Source: Variovorax sp. 770b2 (GTDB lineage: Bacteria > Pseudomonadota > Gammaproteobacteria > Burkholderiales > Burkholderiaceae_C). From it: 64,000 nt of DNA. A program made the position numbers and the translations under genes. The notes beneath the pieces were generated by a model, which had not been told where the DNA came from, searched no databases, and saw only the letters and a list, made by a program, of their open reading frames with translations. Each line of letters starts with the position of its first letter. Position 1 is the stretch's first letter. The stretch covers positions 434,001 through 498,000 of the forward strand of contig NZ_FOXJ01000003.1 of NCBI RefSeq assembly GCF_900115685.1, written 5' to 3'. Positions 31,551 to 41,332 of the stretch are shown here, in pieces.

Positions 31551-32582
31551 TCAGCCGCCGTTGATGCGGCTGACCAGCGCCTTGGTGAAAGCGGCGGTGT
31601 TCGCCGTGCCGCCCAAGTCGCCGGTGCGCACGTTGTCGATGTTCAGCGTCTGGTCGATGGCCGTGCGCAGGCGCGTGGCCAGCTCGGGCATCTTCGTGTG
31701 GTCCAGCATCATCGCGGCGGCCAGCAGCAGCGCCGTGGGGTTGGCGATGCCCTTGCCGGCGATGTCGGGCGCCGAACCGTGCACCGCTTCGAAGATCGCC
31801 GCGTCGGTGCCGATGTTGGCGCCCGGCGCCATGCCCAGGCCGCCGACGAGTCCCGCCACCAGGTCCGAGAGGATGTCGCCGAACAGGTTGGTCGTCACCA
31901 GCATGTCGAACTGCCAGGGGTTGAGCACCAGCTTCATCGCGCAGGCGTCCACGATGATCGAATCGAGCTCGAACTTGCCCTTGTACTTTTCCGCGTAGAG
32001 CTGCTCGCCGGTCTCCAGGAACAGGCCGGTCAGCACCTTCATGATGTTGGCCTTGTGCACCAGCGTGACCTTCTTGCGGCCGGTGGCAATGGCGGTCTCG
32101 AACGCGTATTCGAGCACCCGGCGGCAGCCCTGCCGCGTGTTGATGCCGGTGGCCATGCCCACGGCATGCGGGTCGCCGTCGATGCGCACGTAGTGCTCGT
32201 GGCCGATGTACAGGCCCTCGAGGTTCTCGCGCACGATCATGAGGTCGATCTTGTCGAAGCGGCCGCCCGGGATGATGGTGCGCGCGGGGCGCAGGTTGGC
32301 GTAGAGCTGGAATTCCTCCCGCAGCCGCACGTTCGAGGAGCGGTAGCCGCCGCCCGAGGGCGTCTCCAGCGGGCCCTTCAGGGCCAGGCGGGTGGTGCGG
32401 ATGCTGTCCAGCGTGGCCTTGGGCAGCGGATCGCCCGAGGCCTTGACGCCGCCGAGGCCCGCGATCTGGGTGTCCCAGGTGAAGGGCGCCTTCAGCGCAT
32501 CGAGCGCGGCCAGCGTGGCGTCGACGATTTCGGGGCCGATGCCATCGCCGGGGATGAGGGTTGCGGGAATGGGGGTGGTCAT
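31551..32582 (-). CDS. Isocitrate/isopropylmalate dehydrogenase family protein (NAD-IDH-like)
   Basis: A 343-residue beta-decarboxylating dehydrogenase. Substrate-binding residues lie in SSNVRLREEFQLYANLRP; catalytic Tyr in IGHEHYVR-type context, Lys in VHKANIMK, and metal Asp residues in DILSDL. The NVRLREEF pattern is closer to isocitrate than to isopropylmalate enzymes. The coenzyme loop (VHGSAPDIAGKGIANP) suits NAD. An extra copy beside the main icd and leuB genes is usual in this group. Start at 32582 from MTTPIPATLIPGDG. Confidence 0.87.
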   Translation of the reverse strand: MTTPIPATLIPGDGIGPEIVDATLAALDALKAPFTWDTQIAGLGGVKASGDPLPKATLDSIRTTRLALKGPLETPSGGGYRSSNVRLREEFQLYANLRPARTIIPGGRFDKIDLMIVRENLEGLYIGHEHYVRIDGDPHAVGMATGINTRQGCRRVLEYAFETAIATGRKKVTLVHKANIMKVLTGLFLETGEQLYAEKYKGKFELDSIIVDACAMKLVLNPWQFDMLVTTNLFGDILSDLVAGLVGGLGMAPGANIGTDAAIFEAVHGSAPDIAGKGIANPTALLLAAAMMLDHTKMPELATRLRTAIDQTLNIDNVRTGDLGGTANTAAFTKALVSRINGG

Positions 32583-32662
32583 CGGCTGCGGCTCGCTTTC
32601 TGGCGTTCTGTATCGGGGGGTCGAGCATACGTCTCGTGCGAGACACCCCGCGCTTTCGTGGG

Positions 32663-33301
32663 TCACTCGTGGCCGGACAGTTCCTGGTCCAGCAGCGAGG
32701 CGCGGCCGACGACACGGCCGGGCCGCAGCAGCGCACCGGGCGCGACGACCGCGTTGGCACCGATGCGCGCCCCATCGCCGATGAGCGCACCGAATTTCTC
32801 GCAGCCCGTGGGCTGCAGCGCGCCGCCCTCGCCGCTGCGCACGAGGATCTCCTTGGCGGCGCGCTCGTTGCGGTGGTTGCAGACGATGCTGCCGGCTTCC
32901 ATGTTGACGCCCGCGCCGATCACCGAATCGCCGACGAAGTTGAAGTGCGCGAGCGCCGTGCCCGCGAAGACGAAGGAAGACTTGAGTTCGGTGCCCGGAC
33001 CGATGGTGCAGCGCGCGTCGACCCAGTTGCCGCCGCGCAGGTAGGCGCCAGCGGCCACGAAGCAGCCGGCGCCCAGGATCAGCGGTCCCTTGAGCACCGC
33101 GCCGGCCTCGACCCGGGCGCTGCGATGGATGGCGATGTCGCCGTCGATGGCGTATTCGTCGGCCGGCAGTTCCGCCAACAGCCGGCGCACGATTTCCGGA
33201 GCCTGCTGCGCCAACGCCCAGGGCATCGAGGCGCTCCACCGTGCGAGGGGAGAAGCGGCGAATCCGGCGATGTACGAGGAAAGGGCGATGGCGTGCGGCA
33301 T
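32663..33301 (-). CDS. Left-handed beta-helix acyltransferase-like protein
   Basis: A 212-residue protein. From about residue 50 it shows hexapeptide repeats ([21 protein letters not shown], then [13 protein letters not shown]) typical of LpxA/GlmU-type transferases, with conserved [14 protein letters not shown] and NHRNE segments as in sugar nucleotidyl or N-acyl transferases. The substrate is unknown. It is divergent from metG with 100 bp between. Confidence 0.78.
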   Translation of the reverse strand: MPHAIALSSYIAGFAASPLARWSASMPWALAQQAPEIVRRLLAELPADEYAIDGDIAIHRSARVEAGAVLKGPLILGAGCFVAAGAYLRGGNWVDARCTIGPGTELKSSFVFAGTALAHFNFVGDSVIGAGVNMEAGSIVCNHRNERAAKEILVRSGEGGALQPTGCEKFGALIGDGARIGANAVVAPGALLRPGRVVGRASLLDQELSGHE

Positions 33302-33401
33302 CGGGCGATGCTGCCATCAAACACGGGGCCGGGCGCGGGGCGGACGCGGCCACCTAAAATGCCCGGTTCCCCGTCCGTCACTCCCGAAAGCGCCCTCCCC
33401 G

Positions 33402-35501
33402 ATGTCCGCCCCGCGCAAGCTCTTCGTCACCACCGCCCTGCCGTATGCCAACGGCAAGTTCCACATCGGCCACATGATGGAGTACATCCAGGCCGACATC
33501 TGGGTGCGGAACCAGCGAATGAACGGCGCCGAGGTCAACTTCGTCTGCGCCGACGACGCGCACGGCGCGGCCATCACCATCGCGGCCGACAAGGCCGGCG
33601 TGACGCCGCAGGCCTTCGTGGCCGAGATCGCGGCGGGCCGCAAGCCCTACCTGGACGGCTACTACATCTCGTTCGACAACTGGCACTCGACCGACGCGCC
33701 CGAGAACCACCAGCTCGCGCAGGACATCTACCGCGACCTGCGCGCCAATGGCCTCATCGAAACCAAGAGCGTCGAGCAGTTCTACGACCCTGAGAAGGGC
33801 ATGTTCCTGGCCGACCGCTTCATCAAGGGCGAGTGCCCCAACTGCCACTCGAAGGACCAGTACGGCGACAACTGCGAGGTGTGCGGCGCCGTGTATGCGC
33901 CCACCGAGCTGATCAACCCGTACTCGGCCCTCTCGGGCGCCAAGCCCGAGCTGCGCAGCTCGGAGCACTTCTTCTTCAAGCTCTCGGACCCGCGCTGCGA
34001 GGCCTACCTGAAGGAATGGACCGCCGCCCCCGGCCACGTGCAGTCCGAAGTGCAGAACAAGATCCGCGAGTGGCTCTACAAGGACGACGAAGGCAAGGGC
34101 GGCCTGGGCGACTGGGACATCAGCCGCGACGCGCCCTACTTCGGCATCGAGATCCCCGATGCGCCGGGCAAGTACTTCTACGTGTGGCTCGACGCGCCCG
34201 TGGGCTACCTGGCATCGCTGAAGAACCTGCTGGACAAGCGCTGCATCGAACTGGGCGGCGACGGCATCTCGTACACCGAGTACATGGCCGACCCGGACCT
34301 GGAACAGGTGCACTTCATCGGCAAGGACATCATCACCTTCCACACCCTCTTCTGGCCCGCGATGCTGCACTTCAGCGGCCGCAAGGCGCCCGACGCGGTG
34401 TACGTGCACGGCCACCTCACGGTGAGCGGCGAGAAGATGAGCAAGAGCCGCGGCACCGGCATCGACCCGCTCAAGTACCTGTCGATCGGGCTGGACCCCG
34501 AGTGGCTGCGCTACTACATCGCGGCCAAGCTCAACGGCCGCAACGAAGACATCGACTTCAACCCCGAGGACTTCGTCGCGCGCGTCAACAGCGACCTCGT
34601 GGGCAAGTACATCAACATCGCGAGCCGCGCGGCGGGCTTTATCGGCAAGCGCTTCGGCGGCCAGCTGGGCGAGGTGTCGGCCGATGGCGATGCGCTGCTG
34701 TTCGCGCTGCGCGATGCGGCCGGCCAGGTCCATTCGCTCTACGACGGGCGCGACTACGCCCGTGCGCTGCGCGAGGTGATGGCGCTGGCCGACAAGGTGA
34801 ACGAATACGTCGACCAGAACAAGCCCTGGGAACTGGCCAAGAAGGAAGGCGCCGAGGCGCGGCTGCACGACGTGTGCACCGTGTGCATCGAGGCCTTCCG
34901 CCTGCTCACGCTGTACCTGAAGCCGGTGCTGCCGGCGCTGGCCGTGAACGTCGAGGCGTTCCTGAAGATCTCGCCGCTGGTCTGGTCCGATGCCGCGCAG
35001 CCGCTCTCCGCGGGCCACGCGATCGGCGAGTACAAGCACCTGATGCAGCGTGCCGATGCCAAGGTGATGGACACGCTGTTCGATGCGCCCGAACCGGTGG
35101 CGGCCGCTGCTGCCGTGGAAGCCGCGGCCGATGCGCTGCCCGGCGGCGAAGCCATCGCGCCCGCGATCACCATCGACGACTTCGCGAAGATCGACCTGCG
35201 CATCGCGAAGATCGTGGCCTGCGAGAAGGTCGAGGGCTCGACCAAGCTGCTGCGCCTGACGCTCGATGCCGGCGAGGGACAGACCCGCAACGTTTTCAGC
35301 GGCATCGCCTCGGCCTACCAGCCCGAGCAGCTCGTGGGCAAGCTCACGGTGCTGGTCGCGAACCTCGCGCCGCGCAAGATGAAGTTCGGCATCAGCGAAG
35401 GCATGGTGCTGGCCGCGAGCCACGGCGACGAGAAAGCCAATCCGGGCATCCACGTGCTCGAGCCGTGGCCGGGCGCGACGCCGGGCATGCGGGTTCGCTG
35501 A
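33402..35501 (+). CDS. metG: Methionyl-tRNA synthetase
   Basis: A class I synthetase of 699 residues. HIGH at 21-24, KMSKS at 345-349, and zinc-knuckle cysteines at 145, 148, 158 and 161. The C-terminal 110 residues form the EMAP-II/Trbp-like tRNA-binding domain ([19 protein letters not shown]) that dimerises the enzyme. The linker around 570-590 is Ala-rich. The start at 33402 gives [25 protein letters not shown] at 33355-33360 may be its -10. Confidence 0.97.
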   Translation: MSAPRKLFVTTALPYANGKFHIGHMMEYIQADIWVRNQRMNGAEVNFVCADDAHGAAITIAADKAGVTPQAFVAEIAAGRKPYLDGYYISFDNWHSTDAPENHQLAQDIYRDLRANGLIETKSVEQFYDPEKGMFLADRFIKGECPNCHSKDQYGDNCEVCGAVYAPTELINPYSALSGAKPELRSSEHFFFKLSDPRCEAYLKEWTAAPGHVQSEVQNKIREWLYKDDEGKGGLGDWDISRDAPYFGIEIPDAPGKYFYVWLDAPVGYLASLKNLLDKRCIELGGDGISYTEYMADPDLEQVHFIGKDIITFHTLFWPAMLHFSGRKAPDAVYVHGHLTVSGEKMSKSRGTGIDPLKYLSIGLDPEWLRYYIAAKLNGRNEDIDFNPEDFVARVNSDLVGKYINIASRAAGFIGKRFGGQLGEVSADGDALLFALRDAAGQVHSLYDGRDYARALREVMALADKVNEYVDQNKPWELAKKEGAEARLHDVCTVCIEAFRLLTLYLKPVLPALAVNVEAFLKISPLVWSDAAQPLSAGHAIGEYKHLMQRADAKVMDTLFDAPEPVAAAAAVEAAADALPGGEAIAPAITIDDFAKIDLRIAKIVACEKVEGSTKLLRLTLDAGEGQTRNVFSGIASAYQPEQLVGKLTVLVANLAPRKMKFGISEGMVLAASHGDEKANPGIHVLEPWPGATPGMRVR

Positions 35502-35513
35502 CGAAACGAAGAA

Positions 35514-36185
35514 CTAGCCGAACTTGTTGTTCAGCACGAGGTCGGCAAACACCTTGCCGCCCACCGAGATGTGGTCGCGCATCGCCTCCGCGGCGTTGTC
35601 GGCGTCGCCCTTGAGGATCCACTCCACCACCCGTTCGTGCTCCCGCTGCGAGGCGGCGAGCCGGCCCGGCTTCTCGAACATCCGCCCCCGGTAGGCCGCG
35701 ATGCGCAGGCGCACCGTCTGCGCCTGCTCGACGATGAACGGATTGCCGCTCGCGCGATAGATCACGTCGTGCAGCGCGGCGTTGGCGCGCTGGTAGCCCT
35801 CTGCATCGTCCGCCTGTGCCATGGCGGCCGTGCCTTCCAGTGCGCGCTGGAGTTCGCCGCGCAAGACCGGTCCGATGCGCAGGGCCGCCAGCCGCGCCAG
35901 CACCCCTTCGAGTTCGCCCAGCGCTTCCATCATCGCGACGAGCTCGTTCGCCCGCAGTTGGCGCACATAGATGCCGGTGCGCGGAACGATGTCGACCAGC
36001 CCCCGCGCGCTGAGCAGCAGCAGCGCCTCGCGCACCGGCGTGCGCGAGGTGTTGAAGCTCAGGGCCAGCGCCTTTTCGTCGATGGGCATGCCGGGAGGCA
36101 GCATGCCTTCCAGGATGTCGTGTTCGAGGCGGCTGCGGATCTGGTCCTGCAGGCTGCTGGTGTCGAGGGTTTTCGCGGGTTGCAT
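35514..36185 (-). CDS. GntR-family (FCD) transcription regulator
   Basis: A 223-residue regulator. Winged helix at about 10-75 (SRLEHDILEGMLPPGMPIDEK split; SRTPVREALLLLSARGLV), then an all-helical FCD ligand domain with metal-binding His residues (ALHDVIYRASGNP, REHERVVEWI). Divergent from an enoyl-CoA hydratase/Bug receptor/CoA-transferase operon, which it probably represses until an organic acid or CoA-ester precursor is present. Confidence 0.9.
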   Translation of the reverse strand: MQPAKTLDTSSLQDQIRSRLEHDILEGMLPPGMPIDEKALALSFNTSRTPVREALLLLSARGLVDIVPRTGIYVRQLRANELVAMMEALGELEGVLARLAALRIGPVLRGELQRALEGTAAMAQADDAEGYQRANAALHDVIYRASGNPFIVEQAQTVRLRIAAYRGRMFEKPGRLAASQREHERVVEWILKGDADNAAEAMRDHISVGGKVFADLVLNNKFG

Positions 36186-36243
36186 GGAGATCGGGATATT
36201 AGCTAACCTTACAAATATATCAATTCATCTGTTTGGTACATCA

Positions 36244-36999
36244 ATGCTTCCCTCGCTAGAGATCGACAGCCGCGTCGCCTTCCTGACATTGCGCCGCCCC
36301 AGCGCCGCCAACAAGCTGACGCCGGAGGACCTGCCCGAGCTCGTTCGCCACGTGGAGACGGTGAATCGCTCGCCCGAGGTGCTGGTGCTCGTCATCCGCT
36401 CCGAAGGCAAGTACTTTTGCAGTGGCTACGATATATCAGAGATCGCCGCCAGCAGCCAGACCGAGGGCAGCAGCTTCGGCGACATGGTCGATGCGCTGGA
36501 AAACTGCCGCGCCGTGACCATCGCGGCGGTGCATGGCGGCGTCTTCGGCGGCGCCACCGACCTGGTGCTGGCCTGCGACTTCCGCGTGGGCGTGCGCACC
36601 GCCGAGATGTTCATGCCCGCCGCCCGGCTCGGCCTGCACTACTACCAGAGCGGCATGGAACGCTACGTGTCGCGGCTCGGGCTGGACACGGCCAAGCGGC
36701 TCTTCCTGACCGCCGAAAAGCTCGACGGCCCCGCGATGCGCGACTGCGGATTCCTCACGCAACTGGTCGACGACGCCCCGGCGCTCGATGCCGAAGTGCT
36801 GCGCCTGCGCAGCACGCTCGCCGGCATGGCGCCACTCGCACTGCTCGGCATGAAGAAGCACCTGAACCAGATCGCGCGCGGCACCGCCGATGCCGCCTCG
36901 ATCCTGCGCGAGGTGCAGCGCACCGTCGCTTCCGAGGACCTGGCCGAGGGCGGCCGCGCCTGGCGCGAGAAGCGCCCGCCGGTCTTCAAGGGCCGCTGA
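36244..36999 (+). CDS. Enoyl-CoA hydratase/isomerase family protein
   Basis: A crotonase-fold enzyme of 251 residues. The first oxyanion segment is FCSGYDISEIA and the second VHGGVFGGATDLVLACDFRVG. It is the first gene of a catabolic operon with a Bug receptor and a CoA-transferase, suggesting breakdown of an imported carboxylic acid through a CoA ester. The start at 36244 has an AT-rich leader and no clear Shine-Dalgarno. The AT-rich stretch 36186-36243 between it and the GntR gene is the likely control region. Confidence 0.85.
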   Translation: MLPSLEIDSRVAFLTLRRPSAANKLTPEDLPELVRHVETVNRSPEVLVLVIRSEGKYFCSGYDISEIAASSQTEGSSFGDMVDALENCRAVTIAAVHGGVFGGATDLVLACDFRVGVRTAEMFMPAARLGLHYYQSGMERYVSRLGLDTAKRLFLTAEKLDGPAMRDCGFLTQLVDDAPALDAEVLRLRSTLAGMAPLALLGMKKHLNQIARGTADAASILREVQRTVASEDLAEGGRAWREKRPPVFKGR

Positions 37000-37037
37000 G
37001 TGCGCCCTCCCCTTCGACACAAAACAGGAGACAACCA

Positions 37038-38009
37038 GTGAACCCACTTCGAGCCATTTCATTCGCAGCCGCGGCCCTGCTCGCCCCGGCCGGCGCCTTC
37101 GCCGACACCTACCCCTCGCGCCCGATCACCCTCGTGATCGGCTTCCCCGCCGGCGGAGGCGCCGACACCGTGGCGCGCATCGTGAGCGACAAGCTCGCCA
37201 AGATCCTCGGGCAGCCCCTCATCATCGACAACAAGCCCGGCGCGGGCACCACCATCGCATCGGACCAGGTCGCGCGCGCGGCGCCCGATGGCTACACGCT
37301 GCTGCTGGGCAGCGCCAACCTCTACGGCAGCGACAAGCTGCTCTACAAGGCCGTGAAGTACGACGGGGCCAGGAGCTTCGTGCCGATCTCCCGCTGGAGT
37401 TCCGCGCCGATGCTGCTCGCGGTCAACAAGGACGTGAGCGCGAAGACCGTGCAGGCGCTGATCGCCCAAGCGCGGCAGAACCCCGGAAAACTGGCGTATT
37501 CGTCGTCCGGCACCGGCGTGGTGACGCACCTGGCGGGCCTGTCGTTCGAGAAGGCGGCCGGCGTGACGATGCTCCATGTGCCCTACAAGGGCGGCGCCCC
37601 GTCGATCCAGGCGGTTGCCGCCGGCGACGTGCAACTGACCTTCGGCACGCCGCCCTCGGTGCTGCCGATGGCGCAGGGCCAGAAGCTGCGCGTGCTGGCC
37701 GTCACCTCGGGCCAGCGCTCGCCGCTCTTTCCCGACGTGCCCAGCGTCGCCGAGGCCGGCGTGAAGGGCTACGACTACACCTTCTGGTTCGGCCTCTTCG
37801 CGCCGGCGGGCCTGCCGCCGGACATGGCGCAGAAGCTGTTCGACGCGAGCGTCGCGGCGCTCAACGATCCCGACGTGAAGGCGCGGCTGGAGAAGTCCGG
37901 CAACGAGTCGGCGCCCTCGACGTCGCTCGCCGAATTCCGCACCTGGGCGCAGGCCGAAGGTGTGAAGTCGAAGGACCTGACCGAGCGCTCGGGCGCGACC
38001 GTCGAATGA
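37038..38009 (+). CDS. Bug/TctC-family tripartite tricarboxylate transporter substrate-binding protein
   Basis: A 323-residue periplasmic receptor starting with GTG at 37038 behind AGGAGA. Signal peptide ends near AGAFADT (about residue 22). The mature domain opens YPSRPITLVIGFPAGGGADTVAR and has PGAGTTIASDQVARAAPDGYT, family hallmarks. Such proteins are numerous in this bacterial group and often work with distant membrane partners; none lies here. Overlaps the CoA-transferase start by 4 bp. Confidence 0.93.
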   Translation: MNPLRAISFAAAALLAPAGAFADTYPSRPITLVIGFPAGGGADTVARIVSDKLAKILGQPLIIDNKPGAGTTIASDQVARAAPDGYTLLLGSANLYGSDKLLYKAVKYDGARSFVPISRWSSAPMLLAVNKDVSAKTVQALIAQARQNPGKLAYSSSGTGVVTHLAGLSFEKAAGVTMLHVPYKGGAPSIQAVAAGDVQLTFGTPPSVLPMAQGQKLRVLAVTSGQRSPLFPDVPSVAEAGVKGYDYTFWFGLFAPAGLPPDMAQKLFDASVAALNDPDVKARLEKSGNESAPSTSLAEFRTWAQAEGVKSKDLTERSGATVE

Positions 38010-39193
38010 CGCCGGACATGGCGCCGGACATGGCGCCGGACATGCCGCAGGGCGGCCCGCTGCGGGGCTTCACCGTCATCGACCTGACGCGCGTGCTCGC
38101 GGGGCCCTATTGCACGCTGCTGCTCGCCGACCTGGGCGCGCGCGTCATCAAGGTGGAGCAGCCCGGCCTCGGCGACGACGCGCGGCAGATCGGCCCGTTC
38201 GTGGAGGGCGACTCGGCTTACTTCATGTCGGTCAACCGCAACAAGGAGTCGATCGCGCTGGACCTGAAGGCGCCGGCCGACCGGGCCATCTTCGAACGGC
38301 TGCTGGCCACGGCCGACGTGCTGGTCGAGAACTTCCGGCCCGGCACGATGGAAAAGCTGGGCTACGACTGGCCCACGCTGCACGCGCGCTTTCCGGGTCT
38401 CGTGTTCACCTCGGTCTCGGGCTTCGGCCAGACGGGGCCGTACAGCCGGCGCCCCGCCTACGACATGGTGGTGCAGGCGATGGGCGGCATCATGAGCCTG
38501 ACCGGCCACCCCGGCGCACCGCCGACGCGCGTGGGCGTCTCGATCGGCGACCTGGGCGCCGGCCTCTACGCGGCCATCGGCACGCAGGCCGCGCTGCTTC
38601 AGCGCGGGCGCACGGGCGTGGGCGACCGCGTGGACGTGGCGATGCTCGACTGCCAGGTCGCGCTGCTCGAGAACGCGATCTCGCGCATGGAAGCCGACGG
38701 GCGCGCACCGGGCCCGATCGGCTCGCGGCACCCGTCGATCACGCCGTTCGACGTGTTCCGCGCGGCGGACGGCTGGTTCGTGATCGCGGCGGGCAACGAC
38801 GCGCTGTTCCAGCGCCTGTGCACGGCGCTCGACCTGCCGGCGCTGCCCGAGGACGCGCGCTTTGCGAGCAACCCCGCGCGCTGCCAACACCACGAGGCAC
38901 TCAAGCAGTTGCTGGAGCAGCGCCTGGCCGGCGCGCCCTGCGCGCATTGGCAGGCGCTCCTGATGGCGCACAACATTCCGACCGGCGAGTACAACGACGT
39001 CGCCGCGGTGGTGAAAGACCCGCAGGTGCAGGCGCGCGAGATGCTGGTGCAGGTGAAGACGCAGGGCGGCCGGTCGCTCACGGTCGCGGGCAACCCGGTG
39101 CACGTGGGCGGGCACCGCACGCAGGTGCTGCGGCAGCCGCCGCGGCTGGACCAGGACCGGGACGCGATCCTGGCGAGCTTGGCGCAGGACTAG
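38006..39193 (+). CDS. CaiB/BaiF-family CoA-transferase
   Basis: A class III CoA-transferase of 395 residues. LRGFTVIDLTRVLAGPYCT and DLGARVIKVEQPGLGDDAR are the conserved N-terminal segments; the catalytic Asp should lie in VDVAMLDCQVAL. The first codons are a tandem array, MTPDMAPDMAPDMPQGG, from a 12-bp DNA repeat, so three further in-frame ATGs exist and the true start is uncertain. The start at 38006 overlaps the receptor stop. Confidence 0.9.
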   Translation: MTPDMAPDMAPDMPQGGPLRGFTVIDLTRVLAGPYCTLLLADLGARVIKVEQPGLGDDARQIGPFVEGDSAYFMSVNRNKESIALDLKAPADRAIFERLLATADVLVENFRPGTMEKLGYDWPTLHARFPGLVFTSVSGFGQTGPYSRRPAYDMVVQAMGGIMSLTGHPGAPPTRVGVSIGDLGAGLYAAIGTQAALLQRGRTGVGDRVDVAMLDCQVALLENAISRMEADGRAPGPIGSRHPSITPFDVFRAADGWFVIAAGNDALFQRLCTALDLPALPEDARFASNPARCQHHEALKQLLEQRLAGAPCAHWQALLMAHNIPTGEYNDVAAVVKDPQVQAREMLVQVKTQGGRSLTVAGNPVHVGGHRTQVLRQPPRLDQDRDAILASLAQD

Positions 39194-39225
39194 GTCCTGC
39201 CCGGGGGCGGGTGCAAAATCCGCGC

Positions 39226-39438
39226 ATGCAAAGGCTCCGCTCCCCCTTCCGGCTTCTGGTTCTTGCGCTGCTCGTCGCCGCGCTCGACGGCTGCGCCGTG
39301 GTCACCGTCGCCGGCACCGCCGTGAGCGTGGGCGCCAGCGCGGTGGGTCTCGCGGCCGATGCGGCCATCGGCACCGCGCGCATCACCGGCAAGGCCGTGG
39401 GCGCCGCGGCCGACGCGGTCATTCCGGACAGCAAGTAA
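39226..39438 (+). CDS. Small lipoprotein of unknown function
   Basis: A 70-residue protein with a basic N-terminus, hydrophobic stretch and lipobox ALDGC (Cys at about 23). The rest is Ala/Val/Gly-rich (TVAGTAVSVGASAVGLAADA). Similar small NF038104-type lipoproteins are common in the group; no known function. A TGCAAAATCC 10 bp upstream may be part of a promoter. Its stop lies 12 bp from the end of the convergent hypX-type gene. Confidence 0.75.
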   Translation: MQRLRSPFRLLVLALLVAALDGCAVVTVAGTAVSVGASAVGLAADAAIGTARITGKAVGAAADAVIPDSK

Positions 39439-39449
39439 GCAACTGGAAT

Positions 39450-41171
39450 TCAGCGCGGCAGGCCCAGCTGCGCGACGTGCGCGGGCGTGTGCTGTGCCTT
39501 CTCCTTGCGCACGAACGCCGAGCGCAAGGCCGCATGCGGCTCGCTGCGATCGAAGAAGTTGCGGCGCATGTGTGTCAGTTCTTCATCGCGGTACCGCTGC
39601 AGCGGCTTTGCCGATTCGTCTTCCGCGCGCTTTGCCTGCTTCTTCGCGATGCGGGCCGCCAGGTCGGGCGAGGCCGCGAGTTGCGTGGCCAGCCGCATCA
39701 CTTCATCGCCCAGTTCTTCCGGCGCGGCCTGCAGCACGCGCTCGGCCATGCCGAGCTCGACCGCGCGCTTCGCGCTCACCGGCAGCGCCGATTGCGTGAG
39801 CCGCTCGGCCTCGCTTTGGCCCACGCGGCGCGGCAGGGTGTAGGTCCAGTATTCGGAGCCGTAGAGGCCCATGAGCTTGTAGTGCGGGTTGAGGATGGCG
39901 CCGTCCCTGCACCACACCTCGTCCGCCGCGAGCGCCAGCATCACGCCGCCGGCCGCGGCATTGCCGCCCAGGGCCGCGACGGTGAGCCGGTCGGTGGTGG
40001 TGATCACCGCTTCGACCAGGTCGTTCATCGCATGGATGTTGGCCCACGACTCCTCGGCCGGATCGGGCGCCGCCTCGATCACGTTCAGGTGGATGCCGTT
40101 CGAGAAAAAATCGCGCAGCCCGCCGAGCACCAGCACCGAGGTCGGCCGGGTGCAGGCGAAGCGATAGGCCTCCAGCAGGCGGCGGCATTGCACGCTGCTC
40201 ATCGCGCCGCCGGGGAACGAGAAGTTCAGCACGCCCACCACGCCATGCTCGCCGTGCTCGCTGTAGCGCATGTCGGTCCAGGTGCGGCGGCCGGCTGGCA
40301 GCTGCAGCGGCGCGGGCACTTCGGGCAGGCCGGCGGGGAGCAGGTCGCCGAGCGCGTCGACGGCCGGCAGCTTGAAGCTGGCAAGCCCCGAGCCCGTTGC
40401 GCGCCAGGGGCGCAGCTGCACGATCCAGACCGCGCCGTCCGTCGTGGCGCGGCAGACGGCACCGGCGCGGGTGGCGATCAGCTCGCCGGGTGTGCCGCGC
40501 AGTTCGTCTTCGGGGTACGCGCCGTGCAGGTACCACTGCGCGGCCAGCAGTTCGTCGAGCACGCCGGGCTGCGAATCGGCGGCGCGCAGCTGGCGCAGCA
40601 CCGACTCGGTCGATTCGCGGGTCCAGTCGATGCGGCGCTCCGCCTGCTTCAGGAACGGGCGCCAACCCGCCGCGAGATCGGCCGCCTTCTGCCGTTTCGG
40701 CTTGTACGTGCCCGAGGTGAAGCGCTCGACCGCGAGCAGCACCGCGTCGACGGCCGCATCCGCCACCTCGCCGCGGTAGAGATCGCTCTTGCCCGCCAGC
40801 GGCGGCACCTTCAGCGGCGACCAGGCCCAGACATCGCCCGCGTCCATCTCGGCGACGGCGGCGAGCACGGTGACGCCCCAGCTTTCGGCGCCGTCGCGCA
40901 GCGTCCAGTCGAGCGAGGACGGGCCCCGGTCGCCTGGCGGGCCGGGGTGCACGATCAGGCAGGTGTGGGCGCGCCAGATGTCCTCGGGGATCGCGGTTGT
41001 CAGCATCGGCGCCACGATGAGTTGGGGCGCATGCGTTCGCACCGCTTCGCGCAAGGCCTCGTCGTTGCCCAGAGCCAGCTCGACGCCGACGGTGTGGCCG
41101 CGGTCCTGGAGTTCGGCCAGAACCCTCTGCGTCAGGCTATTGAATGCGCTTGCGACAAGCAGGATGTGCAT
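39450..41171 (-). CDS. hypX: HypX/HoxX-type hydrogenase maturation protein
   Basis: A 573-residue two-domain protein. Residues about 1-270 resemble formyl-tetrahydrofolate-using hydrolases/transferases (CLIVHPGPPGDRGPSSLDW), and about 300-500 a crotonase fold (VVGVLNFSFPGGAMSS, LGGLRDFFSNGIHLN). This arrangement is that of HypX, which makes carbon monoxide from formyl-THF for the [NiFe]-hydrogenase active site under air. No hydrogenase or hyp gene is nearby. Alternatives are other formyltransferase-crotonase fusions, but order and length fit HypX. Confidence 0.8.
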   Translation of the reverse strand: MHILLVASAFNSLTQRVLAELQDRGHTVGVELALGNDEALREAVRTHAPQLIVAPMLTTAIPEDIWRAHTCLIVHPGPPGDRGPSSLDWTLRDGAESWGVTVLAAVAEMDAGDVWAWSPLKVPPLAGKSDLYRGEVADAAVDAVLLAVERFTSGTYKPKRQKAADLAAGWRPFLKQAERRIDWTRESTESVLRQLRAADSQPGVLDELLAAQWYLHGAYPEDELRGTPGELIATRAGAVCRATTDGAVWIVQLRPWRATGSGLASFKLPAVDALGDLLPAGLPEVPAPLQLPAGRRTWTDMRYSEHGEHGVVGVLNFSFPGGAMSSVQCRRLLEAYRFACTRPTSVLVLGGLRDFFSNGIHLNVIEAAPDPAEESWANIHAMNDLVEAVITTTDRLTVAALGGNAAAGGVMLALAADEVWCRDGAILNPHYKLMGLYGSEYWTYTLPRRVGQSEAERLTQSALPVSAKRAVELGMAERVLQAAPEELGDEVMRLATQLAASPDLAARIAKKQAKRAEDESAKPLQRYRDEELTHMRRNFFDRSEPHAALRSAFVRKEKAQHTPAHVAQLGLPR

Positions 41172-41332
41172 GAGCCCGGCTCCCTCGGTAATGTTGGTTT
41201 CAAAATGTCAATTAATGTGAAAACTGTATCTTCATCCTTCGTTCTGGATAAGTTGATCGAAAGTACGCATGCCGGCCGATGGCCCTGCCGATGGCGCTCC
41301 CTGCGGGGCTCGCGAGCCACAATCGGCCACCC

